Origin: Diaphorobacter aerolatus
Lineage (GTDB): Bacteria; Pseudomonadota; Gammaproteobacteria; Burkholderiales; Burkholderiaceae_C
Length of the DNA: 64,000 nucleotides
Reading direction: 5' to 3'
NCBI RefSeq assembly: GCF_014489535.1
Contig: NZ_CP060783.1
Coordinates: 4,884,190 to 4,948,189, forward strand
Each line of letters starts with the position of its first letter. Within the stretch, counting starts at the first letter, position 1. A program made the translations under genes and the position numbers. Of the stretch, positions 26,273 to 35,667 are shown one piece after another. Below the pieces are notes generated by a model, which was given only the letters and a program-made list of their open reading frames with translations, was not told the DNA's origin and made no database searches.

Positions 26273-26835
26273 GGCTTGGCGTCCTCGATCCGCTTGGGGT
26301 CTTCGCCTTCTTCCTTGACGTGGCGGCTCAGGTAGATGGCCTGGCCGATGACGAACACGATCATCAGTCCCATGCCGCCAAACAGCTTGAAGTTCACCCA
26401 GGTGTCGGTGTCGAAGTTGAAGGCAACCCACAGGTTGAGCGCGCCCATCACGGCGAAGAAAACCGTCCAGCCGTAGTTGAGGTTCTTCCAGACCGGATCG
26501 GGCAACTGGATTTGCGAGCCCATCAATGTGCGAATGAAGTTCTTGTTGAAGGCAATCTGCCCCACGAACAGCACGGCGCCCATCACCCAGTAGAGCACGG
26601 TGGGCTTCCACTTGATGAAGTCCTCGTTGTGCGCGAGCAGGGTAGCGCCGCCAAAGAGCACGATGATCACCAGGCTCACCCACTGCATCGGCTCGGTCTT
26701 GCCGGTCTTGATGCGCATGTAGGCCAGTTGCACCACTGTGGCGGCAATCGCCACGCCCGTGGCGACATAGATTCCCCACACCTTGTAGGCGACGAAGAAA
26801 AGGATGATGGGGAAGAAGTCGAGTAACAGTTTCAT
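26269..26835 (-). CDS. yciB: YciB / intracellular septation protein A family
   Basis: A 188-residue inner-membrane protein with five hydrophobic segments. It begins MKLLLDFFPIILFFVAYKVW and contains KPTVLYWVMGAVLFVGQIAF and PDPVWKNLNYGWTVFF, the standard YciB motifs. It is linked to cell envelope and septum assembly. Overlaps bolA. Confidence 0.95.
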   Translation of the reverse strand: MKLLLDFFPIILFFVAYKVWGIYVATGVAIAATVVQLAYMRIKTGKTEPMQWVSLVIIVLFGGATLLAHNEDFIKWKPTVLYWVMGAVLFVGQIAFNKNFIRTLMGSQIQLPDPVWKNLNYGWTVFFAVMGALNLWVAFNFDTDTWVNFKLFGGMGLMIVFVIGQAIYLSRHVKEEGEDPKRIEDAKP

Positions 26836-26845
26836 GGAGACATTG

Positions 26846-27256
26846 TCATTTGTTCGGATCGAAATCCAGCGAGGCCGAATTCATGCAATAGCGCAGGCCG
26901 GTGGGTGTCGGGCCATCGGGGAACACATGGCCCAGATGCGCGCCACATTGTGCACACACGGTTTCGGTGCGAATCATGCCGTGGGTGTGATCGACGATTT
27001 CCTTGATCGAGCCCGGCACGGCTTCGGAAAAGCTCGGCCAGCCGCAGCCCGCGTCGAACTTGGTATCCGAATCGAACAGCTTGTTGCCACAGCAGACGCA
27101 GTGGTAGCTTCCGTCGGCCCAGACGGTCTCGTATTTGCCGGTGAACGGGCGCTCGGTGGCGGCATGGCGCGTGACCTGGAAAGCCGCAGGTTCCGCACCT
27201 TTTTCGGCGAGCAGCTTTTGCCAGTCGGCGTCGGTTTTTTCGATGGGGTAGGTCAT
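26846..27256 (-). CDS. msrB: Peptide-methionine (R)-S-oxide reductase MsrB
   Basis: A 136-residue enzyme that repairs methionine-R-sulfoxide. The zinc Cys pairs are CVCCGN and CAQCGAH. The substrate-side motif is GCGWPSFSEAV, and the active Cys lies in GLRYCMNSASLDF. It overlaps the selO stop by ATGA, an order seen in many Comamonadaceae. Confidence 0.95.
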   Translation of the reverse strand: MTYPIEKTDADWQKLLAEKGAEPAAFQVTRHAATERPFTGKYETVWADGSYHCVCCGNKLFDSDTKFDAGCGWPSFSEAVPGSIKEIVDHTHGMIRTETVCAQCGAHLGHVFPDGPTPTGLRYCMNSASLDFDPNK

Positions 27257-28764
27257 GACGAACAACTGATGGAAATCTGTGAAGCCCAGTCGGGCGGAAA
27301 GTCCGCAAAGCTCTCGTGCTGCGGGTGCTCTGCAAATGGCGTCGCGAGCACGGTTTGCAAGGCGTGCACCAGGCTGAAGTCCTGCTCGCGTGCCGCGCGG
27401 ATCGCCATTTCTCCGAGGTGGTTGCGCAGCACGAATTTCGGGTTCACGTCGAGCATGGATCGTACTGCGTCGTGATCCCGGGCCTTTGGCAATCGCACAT
27501 TGTGCAAACGGGTAAGCCACTGGTCGAAATCCTCCCGATGCAGGAACAGATCGCGAACCGGGGTGTATTCCTCCGAAGTCGAGGCATGGGCTAGGGTGCG
27601 CCAGAAGATCGTGTAGTCGACCGCATCTTGCGCCATCAGACCCAGAAGACTTTGCAGCAGAGGCGCGAATCGGGCGTCCTCGGTGGCTTCGGCGGCGAGC
27701 CCGAGTTTGGCCGCCATGCGCAGCTTGAATTCGCGCGCAAAGGCCTCGGGATACGAACCCACGGCCTCGCGCGCGACTTCTTCCTCTCCGATCAACGGCA
27801 GCAGCGCCTGCGCGAGGCACAGGAGATTCCAGTAGCCGACGTTGGGTTGCTGGTCGAACGCATAACGGCCACGGTCATCGCTGTGGTTGCAGATGTGGCC
27901 GGGCACATAGGCGTCGAGAAACTGGAAGGGCCCGTAGTCGATGGTGAGGCCGAGGATGCTCATGTTGTCGGTGTTCATCACTCCATGGCAGAAGCCGACG
28001 GCCTGCCATTGCGCGATCAGCGCTGCCGTGCGTTCGCTCACCACATGAAGCAACGCCGCATAGGCATTGCCCGCAAAGCCAGGGCTGGTGCGGCATTCGG
28101 GGTAGTAGCGGTCGATCACGTAGTCTGCGATCGCCTTGAGCGATGCTTCGTCGCCGCGCGCGCTGAAGTGCTCGAAATGCCCGAAGCGGATGAAGCTCGG
28201 CGCGACCCGCGCGACGACGGCTGCGGTCTCCACCTGCTCGCGATACACCGGCGCGGCGGAACCTGTGACCGACAGCGCGCGGGTAGTCGGAATGCCCAGC
28301 GCATGCATGGCTTCGCTGCACAGATATTCCCGGATCGATGAGCGCAGCACCGCACGGCCATCACCCATGCGCGAATAAGGTGTGCGCCCACTGCCCTTGA
28401 GCTGGATTTCCTGCCCGGCCTGCGTCTCGCCGAGAGTGATCGCGCGACCATCGCCGAGCTGCCCGGCCCAGACGCCAAACTGATGGCCGCTGTAGACCGT
28501 CGCGTAGGGGTGCATCCCAGTCTCGACGAGATTCCCCGTGAGCATCTGCAGCGCCTCGTCGGTCTGAAGCCAGCGAGGATCGATTCCGGCCATTTCGGCG
28601 ACCTGCGGGTTGCGGCCCACCCAGTAAGGTTCTGGTAATGGGGTAGGGCGAAGCTCGGTAAGAAACCGGGCGCCAAGATCAGCAAATCCCGAAGCCCGCC
28701 ACGGCGGGCCCTGCAGAGCCGAATCCTGCGTGGAAGAACCGTCGGACGAAAGAGTCAGATTCAT
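27253..28764 (-). CDS. selO: SelO/YdiU protein adenylyltransferase (AMPylase)
   Basis: A 503-residue pseudokinase-fold enzyme that transfers AMP to Ser/Thr/Tyr of target proteins in redox stress. Visible motifs are YSGHQFGVWAGQLGDGRAI, QLKGSGRTPYSR, GFCHGVMNTDNMSILGLTID and DYGPF. The C-terminus ends Cys-Ser-Ser; in some homologues a selenocysteine sits at this Cys. Coupling to msrB fits an oxidative-stress role. Confidence 0.95.
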   Translation of the reverse strand: MNLTLSSDGSSTQDSALQGPPWRASGFADLGARFLTELRPTPLPEPYWVGRNPQVAEMAGIDPRWLQTDEALQMLTGNLVETGMHPYATVYSGHQFGVWAGQLGDGRAITLGETQAGQEIQLKGSGRTPYSRMGDGRAVLRSSIREYLCSEAMHALGIPTTRALSVTGSAAPVYREQVETAAVVARVAPSFIRFGHFEHFSARGDEASLKAIADYVIDRYYPECRTSPGFAGNAYAALLHVVSERTAALIAQWQAVGFCHGVMNTDNMSILGLTIDYGPFQFLDAYVPGHICNHSDDRGRYAFDQQPNVGYWNLLCLAQALLPLIGEEEVAREAVGSYPEAFAREFKLRMAAKLGLAAEATEDARFAPLLQSLLGLMAQDAVDYTIFWRTLAHASTSEEYTPVRDLFLHREDFDQWLTRLHNVRLPKARDHDAVRSMLDVNPKFVLRNHLGEMAIRAAREQDFSLVHALQTVLATPFAEHPQHESFADFPPDWASQISISCSS

Positions 28765-28940
28765 GAGGCAATTGTCCCAAACTCACGATGACCGGTCACC
28801 CATAAGGCCATGCCTTATTTGCTGCAATGCACAACAAGCCGCGTGCCTTAGGCGACAGTGTTTTTCGTGTTTCCACCCGTAAGTGCGGATACCATGGCGC
28901 GATTCGCACCACTGACCCAAAAATATCAAGGAGCACAAGC

Positions 28941-30578
28941 ATGCTGGGCCTAATGCAGAGTCAACCCCTGCTGATTTCTTCACTGATTCAGTTTGCCGAG
29001 CGCCACCACGGCGATGCGGAAATCGTTTCGCGCCGCGTGGAAGGAGACCTCCATCGCTACACCTACCGCGACCTGGCCCGACGTGCCCGCCAACTGGCCA
29101 ACGCGCTGGATGCGGACGGCGTGGCGTCCAGTGATCGCGTTGCGTCGCTCGCGTGGAACGGCTACCGCCACATGGAGCTGTACTTCGGCGTGAGCGGCTC
29201 GCAGCGCGTGCTGCACACCATCAACCCGCGCCTGCATGCGGAGCAGGTCACATGGATCGTCAACCATGCAGAAGACCAGATACTGTGCTTTGACACCAGC
29301 TTTCTGCCCATCATCCAGGCCATTCACGACAAGTGCCCCACGGTGAAGAAGTGGGTGGCACTGTGCGACGCCGACAAGCTGCCGGCCGACAGCGGTATTC
29401 CCAACCTCGTGTCTTACGAGGCCTGGATTGGCGCACAGAGTGATGTCTACGTCTGGCCTGAGTTCGACGAAAACACCGCATCGAGCCTGTGCTACACGAG
29501 CGGCACCACCGGAAATCCCAAAGGCGCGCTGTACAGCCATCGTTCCACGGTGCTGCATGCATTCGCGGCGGCGCTGCCCGATGTGATGAGCATCTCCGCG
29601 CGTGACGCGGTGTTGCCCGTCGTACCGATGTTCCATGTGAACGCTTGGGGTACGCCCTACATGGCCGCGCTCACGGGTGCCAAGGTGGTGTTCCCTGGTC
29701 CGGCGCTCGACGGCAAATCGGTATATGAACTGATCGAGGCCGAAGGCGTCACGATGGCAGCGGGCGTGCCCACGGTCTGGCAGATGCTGCTGAACCACGT
29801 CAGCGCCAACCAACTGAAATTCAACACGCTCAAACGAACCATCATCGGCGGCTCTGCCTGCCCTCCGGCGATGATCGATGCGTTCCAGGATCAATACGGC
29901 GTGACCGTGCTGCATGCCTGGGGCATGACGGAAATGAGTCCGCTGGGCTCGCTTTCCACGCTCAAGAACAAGCACCTGCATCTGCCCAAGGACGAGCAGA
30001 TGAAACTGCTGCAAAAGCAGGGCCGGGCATTCTGCGGCGTCGATCTCAAGATCGTCGATGCCGAGGGCAGGGAACAGCCCTGGGACGGCAAGAGCTACGG
30101 TGACCTGATGGCGCGCGGCCACTGGGTTTTGCAGAGTTACTTCAAGGGTAGCAACCCGCTGGTGGCGGACGAGAACGGACGCGGCTGGTTTCCCACGGGC
30201 GATGTGGCCACCATCGATCCGGACGGCTTCATGCACATCACCGACCGCACCAAGGATGTGATCAAGTCCGGCGGCGAATGGATCAGCTCCATCGACCTCG
30301 AGAACATCGCCATGGCCCACCCCGCCGTCGCAATGGCCGCCTGCATCGGCATGCCGCATCCCAAGTGGGACGAGCGTCCCATCGTTGCCGTGGCGCTCAA
30401 GCCCGGCAAGCAACTGACGCGTGAGGAATTGCTCCAGTTCTACGAAGGCAAGACCGCCAAATGGCAGATTCCCGATGACGTGGTGTTTGTGGAAGCCATT
30501 CCGCTCGGTGCCACGGGCAAGATGCTCAAGACCAGGCTGCGCGAGGATTTGAAGGGCTACAGGCTGCCCGGGCTGTAG
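28941..30578 (+). CDS. Medium/long-chain acyl-CoA ligase (DmdB/FadD-like)
   Basis: An ATP-dependent acyl-CoA synthetase of 545 residues. The AMP-binding core is CYTSGTTGNPKGALYSHRS, followed by MFHVNAWGTPY, AWGMTEMSPLG and GWFPTGDVATIDPDGF. The C-terminal Lys lies in GATGKMLKT. ATG 28941 has AGGAG at the right distance; an in-frame extension to 28827 lacks family similarity. It is followed by a terminator and then a liv-type transporter; the acid substrate might be one imported by it. Confidence 0.92.
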   Translation: MLGLMQSQPLLISSLIQFAERHHGDAEIVSRRVEGDLHRYTYRDLARRARQLANALDADGVASSDRVASLAWNGYRHMELYFGVSGSQRVLHTINPRLHAEQVTWIVNHAEDQILCFDTSFLPIIQAIHDKCPTVKKWVALCDADKLPADSGIPNLVSYEAWIGAQSDVYVWPEFDENTASSLCYTSGTTGNPKGALYSHRSTVLHAFAAALPDVMSISARDAVLPVVPMFHVNAWGTPYMAALTGAKVVFPGPALDGKSVYELIEAEGVTMAAGVPTVWQMLLNHVSANQLKFNTLKRTIIGGSACPPAMIDAFQDQYGVTVLHAWGMTEMSPLGSLSTLKNKHLHLPKDEQMKLLQKQGRAFCGVDLKIVDAEGREQPWDGKSYGDLMARGHWVLQSYFKGSNPLVADENGRGWFPTGDVATIDPDGFMHITDRTKDVIKSGGEWISSIDLENIAMAHPAVAMAACIGMPHPKWDERPIVAVALKPGKQLTREELLQFYEGKTAKWQIPDDVVFVEAIPLGATGKMLKTRLREDLKGYRLPGL

Positions 30579-30609
30579 GCAGAACCCATTGCTCAATGAA
30601 GCACTGGTT

Positions 30610-30641
30610 GGCGCGCGTTCCTTGCGGGACGCGCGCCTTTT
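30610..30641 (+). terminator. Terminator after the acyl-CoA ligase
   Basis: GGCGCGCGTTCC pairs with GGGACGCGCGCC, followed by TTTTGCTT. Confidence 0.75.
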
Positions 30642-30694
30642 GCTTGATTTGGAGTTCCGGCATCTTCTTCCACCCTGCGCATGACATCCCTTCG

Positions 30695-31651
30695 ATGACC
30701 TTAGAGTTCGCCGCCATTTCGCTTCTGAACGGCATCAGCTACGGCCTGCTGCTGTTCATGCTGAGCGCAGGGCTTACGTTGATTTTCAGCATGATGGGCG
30801 TGCTGAATTTTGCGCATGCGAGCTTCTACATGCTCGGGGCTTATCTGGGTTATTCGTTGTCGGGCGTGATGGGTTTCTGGGCGGCGCTGATCGTCGCGCC
30901 GCTGCTCGTGGGGCTGCTTGGCGCGGCCTTCGAGCGTTTTGTGCTGCGGCGTGTGCACGCGTCCGGACATGTCGCGGAACTGCTGGTGACCTTCGGTCTG
31001 TCCTATCTGGTGCTCGAAGTCGTGCAACTCCTCTGGGGCCGGTCCGTGGTCGCGTATCAACTGCCGCCGTTTTTGCAAGGATCGCTGTTCAGCCTGTATG
31101 ACGTGCAGTTTCCCAGGTCACGCGCATTCATCATGCTGGTGGCGGTTTTGATGTTGCTGGTGCTGTGGTTCACGCTCAAGCGCACGCGCATCGGCTTGGT
31201 GATCCAGGCCGCACTCACTCACCCGCACATGGCCGAAGCGCTGGGGCACGACGTGCCACGCGTGTTCATGCTGGTGTTTGGCGCGGGCTGCGCGCTTGCG
31301 GGCCTGGCCGGCGTGATCGGTGGCAACACCTATGTGACCGAGCCGGGCATGGCCGCATCGGTGGGCTCGATCATCTTCGTGGTCGTAGTGGTCGGCGGCC
31401 TCGGATCGCTGGCGGGCGCGTTCGTCGCATCGCTGTTGATTGGCGTGGTTCAGACCTTTGCCGTGGGCCTCGACGTATCGGTGGCGCAGGTGCTTGCGGC
31501 ATGGGGTTGGACGGTCGACGCAGACACGGCGGCGGCGTCCACGCTGATGCGGATTAGCCTTTCGCAGATCGCACCCATTCTTCCGTTTTTGCTGTTGGTG
31601 GCGATGCTCGTCGTGCGACCGCGCGGGCTGCTCGGAGCACGTGAGGGATGA
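30695..31651 (+). CDS. livH: Branched-chain-type ABC transporter permease (LivH)
   Basis: A 318-residue inner-membrane permease. It begins MTLEFAAISLLNGISYGLLL and has VLNFAHASFYMLGAY, the LivH hallmark, and about eight hydrophobic segments ending VVRPRGLLG. ATG 30695 is chosen because upstream residues match no relative. It overlaps livM by 4 bases. Substrate may be an amino acid, amide or aromatic acid; no binding protein gene is adjacent. Confidence 0.9.
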   Translation: MTLEFAAISLLNGISYGLLLFMLSAGLTLIFSMMGVLNFAHASFYMLGAYLGYSLSGVMGFWAALIVAPLLVGLLGAAFERFVLRRVHASGHVAELLVTFGLSYLVLEVVQLLWGRSVVAYQLPPFLQGSLFSLYDVQFPRSRAFIMLVAVLMLLVLWFTLKRTRIGLVIQAALTHPHMAEALGHDVPRVFMLVFGAGCALAGLAGVIGGNTYVTEPGMAASVGSIIFVVVVVGGLGSLAGAFVASLLIGVVQTFAVGLDVSVAQVLAAWGWTVDADTAAASTLMRISLSQIAPILPFLLLVAMLVVRPRGLLGAREG

Positions 31652-32909
31652 ACGTGATGCAGGCTCCTCCGCAACGCGCAGGGTCGCGCAAGACCATGTG
31701 GCTGGCGTTTGCGCTGCTGGCCATCGCCTTGCTCGCCGCGCCGATTGTTGCGTCAAGCAGCTTCGCCATCGGCGTGTTCTCGCAGATCGGCTACGCCATC
31801 ATCATTTGTCTCTCATACAACATGCTGTTCGGGCAGGGCGGCATGCTGAGTTTTGGCCATGCCGTGTATTCCGGGCTGGGTGCATTCGGTGCGGTACATG
31901 CGATCCGTCTGGCGTCGAGCGGGCAGCTTGCGATCCCGCTGGTTTTCGTGCCCATCGTCGGCGGGTTGACCGGCATGCTGGTTGCTGCCGTGTTCGGTTT
32001 TCTATGCACGCGCCGGGCAGGAACGACGTTCGCGATGATCACGCTGGGCATCGGCGAACTCGTGGCTGCGGTGGCGCTGATGTTTCCTGAACTCTTTGGA
32101 GGCGAGGGCGGTATCGGCATCGACCGCGTCTACGGCGCGCCAGTTTTCGGCGTGGCAGGTCTGACTTTCGGTCCCGCCATCCAGGTGTATTACCTGATCG
32201 CCGCATATTGCCTCGCCTGCACGCTCGCGATGTTCCTGTTCACCGGGACGCCGCTCGGCAGCATGCTCAACGCCGTGCGTGACAACCCGGTGCGTGCCGC
32301 GTTTGTCGGCTACAACCCGCAGCGCGTGCGTCATCTTGCATTCATCGCGTCGGGCTTTTTTGCGGGCGTCGGTGGTGCGCTCATGGCGATTCATCTGGAG
32401 ATTGTCACGGCCGCAGACAGTCTCGGAATGCTGCGTTCCGGCGCCTACCTGCTGTTCACTTTTCTGGGCGGTGCCGGTTTCTTTTTCGGCCCCGTCATCG
32501 GTGCCGTGCTCATGGTGCTGTCCAGCGTTTTGCTCTCGCATCTGACGCGCGCCTGGCTTCTGTATCTGGGCCTCGCTTTCGTGCTGAGCGTGATGTATGC
32601 CCCGGGGGAGTCGCCGGTATGCTCGTGTCGTTCTTCCAGGCGCTGCGAAGCGGGCGCTTGCGCAGGCACTGGGGTTTGCTGATCGGCCTGTGCCTTTGCG
32701 GATTGCTCGCGCTTTCAGGTTGCGCGGCCTTGGTGGAGATGATCTACCACCTGCAACTGGAAGGCCACATCGATTCCGGCCTGACATTTATGAACATGAC
32801 GCTCGACGTTCATCGCCTTGCTGACTGGATCACGATGGGTGCGGCAGCACTGTGCGGCGCGGTAGCCGCGAAATTCCTCATCCACAGGATGAGGAAGGAA
32901 CTGCCATGA
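31648..32909 (+). CDS. livM: Branched-chain-type ABC transporter permease (LivM), frameshifted
   Basis: The second permease. Motifs are SYNMLFGQGGMLSFGHAVYS, GTTFAMITLGIGELV and GGEGGIGIDR. The frame shifts at CCCCGGGGG (32600-32608); one more G gives YAPGGVAGMLVSFFQALR and a C-terminal extension to 32909 with two more hydrophobic segments. It ends ATGA-overlapped with livG. The C-terminal extension is longer than in classical LivM. Confidence 0.88.
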
Positions 32910-33685
32910 ACGGCGCCGCCGCTACCCAGGCACACGCGCTGGAGTTGCGCCACTTGCGCAAACGCTTCGGCAATACCGAAATCATTCGCGACCTCAGCAT
33001 GACGATTCGGCATGGCGAACGCGTCGCCATCATCGGCCCGAACGGCGCGGGCAAGTCCACGCTGTTCAATCTCATCAGTGGCGGCACGCGCGCGACGTCC
33101 GGTGAGGTGCTGCTCGATGGCGTGCAAATCACGTCGAAGCGGTCTTTTGAAATCAACCGCCTTGGCCTTGCACGCAGCTTTCAGATCAGCAACCTGTTTT
33201 TCAACCTGAGCGTGTTCGACAACCTGCGCTGCAGCGTGCTGTGGAGCATGGGATATCGCTACGCTTTCTGGCGACGACTTCGCCACGCACGGGATGCGAA
33301 TCAGCGCACCGAGGAAATGCTCGAGAGCCTGGGTCTTGCCCACCGCCGCGCCGAGCTTGCATCGCGGCTGAGTTATGCCGAACAACGCGCCTTGGAGATC
33401 GGCATGACGGTGGCTGGCGGCGCGCGCGTGATTTTGCTCGACGAGCCCACCGCCGGAATGAGTCGCGGCGAGACCGCGCACTTCACCGGTCTCCTCCGCA
33501 AGCTCACGCATGGCCGAACACTGCTCACTGTGGAGCACGACATGAGTGTGGTCTTCAACCTGGCCGATCGCGTGGCGGTGCTGGCGCAAGGAGAACTGAT
33601 CGCATTCGATACACCAGAGAGCATTCGCGCGAATGCTCTGGTGCAGCAGGCCTATCTCGGCACGGCGGACGCGGAGCTTCTCTGA
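32906..33685 (+). CDS. livG: Branched-chain-type ABC transporter ATPase (LivG)
   Basis: A 259-residue ATPase. Walker A is GPNGAGKST, the signature region reads SRLSYAEQRALEIGMTVAGG (SYAEQ in place of SGGQ), Walker B is VILLDEPTAGMS and the switch His is in LTVEHDM. ATG 32906 overlaps the repaired livM stop. Drives import with LivF. Confidence 0.92.
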   Translation: MNGAAATQAHALELRHLRKRFGNTEIIRDLSMTIRHGERVAIIGPNGAGKSTLFNLISGGTRATSGEVLLDGVQITSKRSFEINRLGLARSFQISNLFFNLSVFDNLRCSVLWSMGYRYAFWRRLRHARDANQRTEEMLESLGLAHRRAELASRLSYAEQRALEIGMTVAGGARVILLDEPTAGMSRGETAHFTGLLRKLTHGRTLLTVEHDMSVVFNLADRVAVLAQGELIAFDTPESIRANALVQQAYLGTADAELL

Positions 33686-33686
33686 G

Positions 33687-34433
33687 ATGCTGCAAATCAG
33701 CCAACTGCACGCCTGGTATGGAAAGAGCCATGTGCTGCACGGCGTGAATCTGCATGTGAGCGCTGGCGAAATCGTCGCGCTGCTCGGACGCAATGGCTCG
33801 GGCCGATCCACGCTTGCGAAGGCCGTCATGGCAATGGTGCCGTGGCAAGGCGAAATGCAATGGAACAACCAGCGTCTGGACACGCTGAAAACCTTTGAAA
33901 TCGCCCGACAGGGCATTGGCTACGTGCCTGAAAGCCGCGACGTTTTTTCGGCGCTTACCGTGCAGCAAAACCTGATGCTCGGAATCCAGCGGAAACCGGC
34001 CCATGAGGCACGCTGGAGCGTAGACGATATGTATACGCTGTTCCCGCAACTGGGAGCACGCCGCAATGTCGCGGCTGGCCTGCTTTCTGGCGGTGAGCAG
34101 CAAATGCTCACGCTGTGCCGCACTTTGATGGGTGACCCGCAACTCATCATCATCGACGAGCCCACCGAAGGGCTTGCTCCCATGGTCGTTCAACAGCTTG
34201 CACACTTTCTTGCGCGCTTGAGGGACATCGGCATTGCGGTCCTGCTGATCGAGCAGAAACTCAGCATCGCGCTGGAGATTGCCGATCGCGTCCTCGTGAT
34301 GGGACGCGGCGAGATCGTGTTTGAAGGAAGCGCGATGCAATTGCGCGCTGACACGGCTATTCGCAGCGAATGGCTGGAGCCTGTTCACCCAACCCACGGG
34401 GTCGCGCAAGCCAGGCAGGGCCGCTCATGTTAG
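33687..34433 (+). CDS. livF: Branched-chain-type ABC transporter ATPase (LivF), Walker A Lys replaced by Arg
   Basis: A 248-residue ATPase. The signature LLSGGEQQML, Walker B LIIIDEPTEGLAPM and VLLIEQKL follow the LivF pattern. Walker A reads GRNGSGRSTLAK: the invariant Lys is Arg. It starts one base after the livG stop. The partner LivG has an intact Walker A, so the pair may hydrolyse ATP asymmetrically. Confidence 0.9.
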   Translation: MLQISQLHAWYGKSHVLHGVNLHVSAGEIVALLGRNGSGRSTLAKAVMAMVPWQGEMQWNNQRLDTLKTFEIARQGIGYVPESRDVFSALTVQQNLMLGIQRKPAHEARWSVDDMYTLFPQLGARRNVAAGLLSGGEQQMLTLCRTLMGDPQLIIIDEPTEGLAPMVVQQLAHFLARLRDIGIAVLLIEQKLSIALEIADRVLVMGRGEIVFEGSAMQLRADTAIRSEWLEPVHPTHGVAQARQGRSC

Positions 34434-34613
34434 GCGCGGGTAGGGACCCGCGCAAGGAATGCAACGCCGCAAGGACTGCACAACGCGATCCCGTACGTTG
34501 TGTGAATAGGCACTGGAGATTTGAAAGGCTCGGGCGAGATTCGGCAAGGTCGGTTAAATTGCGTGAATTGGTCTTTTCAGTTGCTGTAAACGAACAATCA
34601 GGAGCCTTGTCCC

Positions 34614-35162
34614 ATGCGCAAAATGTCCCGTGTCTACCGAGCACTCGCCACCAGTGTTCTTTCGCTCGGCCTGATGGCAATGGCCGAGGCGGCGCTCAAG
34701 CCGGGCGATCCTGCCCCTGCGTTCAAGACCACTGCCGCCCTTGCGGGCAAGGCATTTCCGTTCGACGTTGCTGCGGCCCTCAAGAAAGGGCCGGTCGTGC
34801 TGTATTTCTTTCCCAAGGCGTTCACCCAGGGCTGCACCCTTGAGGCACACGCCTTTGCAGAAGCCACGCCGCAGTTCAACCAACTCGGCGCAACAGTCGT
34901 TGGCATCTCTCACGACGATATCGACACCTTGAAAAAGTTCTCGACCGAAGCCTGCCGGGACCAGTTCGCGGTTGCCTCGGATCCGGACGCAAAAACCATC
35001 CGCGCCTACGACGCCACCAACGCCGCTAGGCCCAATATGGCGGACCGGATTTCTTACGTCATCGGCACGGACGGCAAAGTCGTGTTCGCGCACGAGGGCA
35101 GTGATCCCGAGGCGCACGTGAAGAGGACATTGGAGGCGGTGAAAAAGTTGGCGGGACGGTAG
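34614..35162 (+). CDS. Exported peroxiredoxin (PrxQ/BCP-like)
   Basis: A 182-residue AhpC/TSA-type peroxidase with an N-terminal signal peptide (VLSLGLMAMAEAAL). The peroxidatic Cys is in FPKAFTQGCTLEAHAF (Thr-x2-Cys). The downstream motif is VVGISHDDIDTLKKFS. It would reduce peroxides in the periplasm. It has its own upstream gap of 180 bases. Confidence 0.88.
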   Translation: MRKMSRVYRALATSVLSLGLMAMAEAALKPGDPAPAFKTTAALAGKAFPFDVAAALKKGPVVLYFFPKAFTQGCTLEAHAFAEATPQFNQLGATVVGISHDDIDTLKKFSTEACRDQFAVASDPDAKTIRAYDATNAARPNMADRISYVIGTDGKVVFAHEGSDPEAHVKRTLEAVKKLAGR

Positions 35163-35223
35163 CGCCAAATCTCACGGCGGCAGGACGCGCATGAATTGAA
35201 GTCAGGTGGTCAATGAACAGGCC

Positions 35224-35511
35224 TTAGTTCTTGGCCTCGATTTCAGGCAGCGAATCGAGCGGAATTTCCGTGCCGTCCATGGCAACGAGCACGCCCGAAC
35301 TGGCGGCATCGACTTCGATGCTTGCGCCCATGAAACGATCTCGGCGCGGCGTGGTGCGTGCGTCAGGAAATGCCACCATTCCGACGGTCTGGAGTTCAAG
35401 CAGGCGATCCGCCTGAGCCGGGGATAGCACGATCTTTTGAGGGTAGGCGTCGTCGTGCGCCTTCCAGTGGGCGCGCAACGCGTGGACGACGGTCATGTAA
35501 ATGTCAGACAT
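35224..35511 (-). CDS. Hypothetical protein, 95 aa
   Basis: A small soluble protein, MSDIYMTVVHALRAHWKAHD followed by YPQKIVLSPAQADRLLELQ and a FMGASIEVD segment near the C-terminus. It has the look of phage- or plasmid-type hypothetical proteins but no family is recognised. Confidence 0.6.
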   Translation of the reverse strand: MSDIYMTVVHALRAHWKAHDDAYPQKIVLSPAQADRLLELQTVGMVAFPDARTTPRRDRFMGASIEVDAASSGVLVAMDGTEIPLDSLPEIEAKN

Positions 35512-35667
35512 GCGGTCAAGTGTAGTCTGCGGAGGCGGTGCAGTGATCGTCGGCCACGCCGGATTTCGGCGTGATCCGCCGAACGGCGCCAGAACCCTGA
35601 GCAACGCCCGTTCGGGCAGCAGCTCAGGGGTTCCAGCTCGTTGCATCGTTTGTCAGACCACCTTCCT

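Noticed and set aside
27256..27262. Possible selenocysteine insertion at the SelO C-terminus
   Set aside because: The C-terminal codon region reads Cys-Ser-Ser followed by a normal stop; no in-frame TGA with a following hairpin is seen.
28980..30596. A 538-codon leftward open frame opposite the acyl-CoA ligase gene
   Set aside because: It is an antisense shadow of a high-GC gene; its residues match no family and the + strand ligase is full length with clear motifs.
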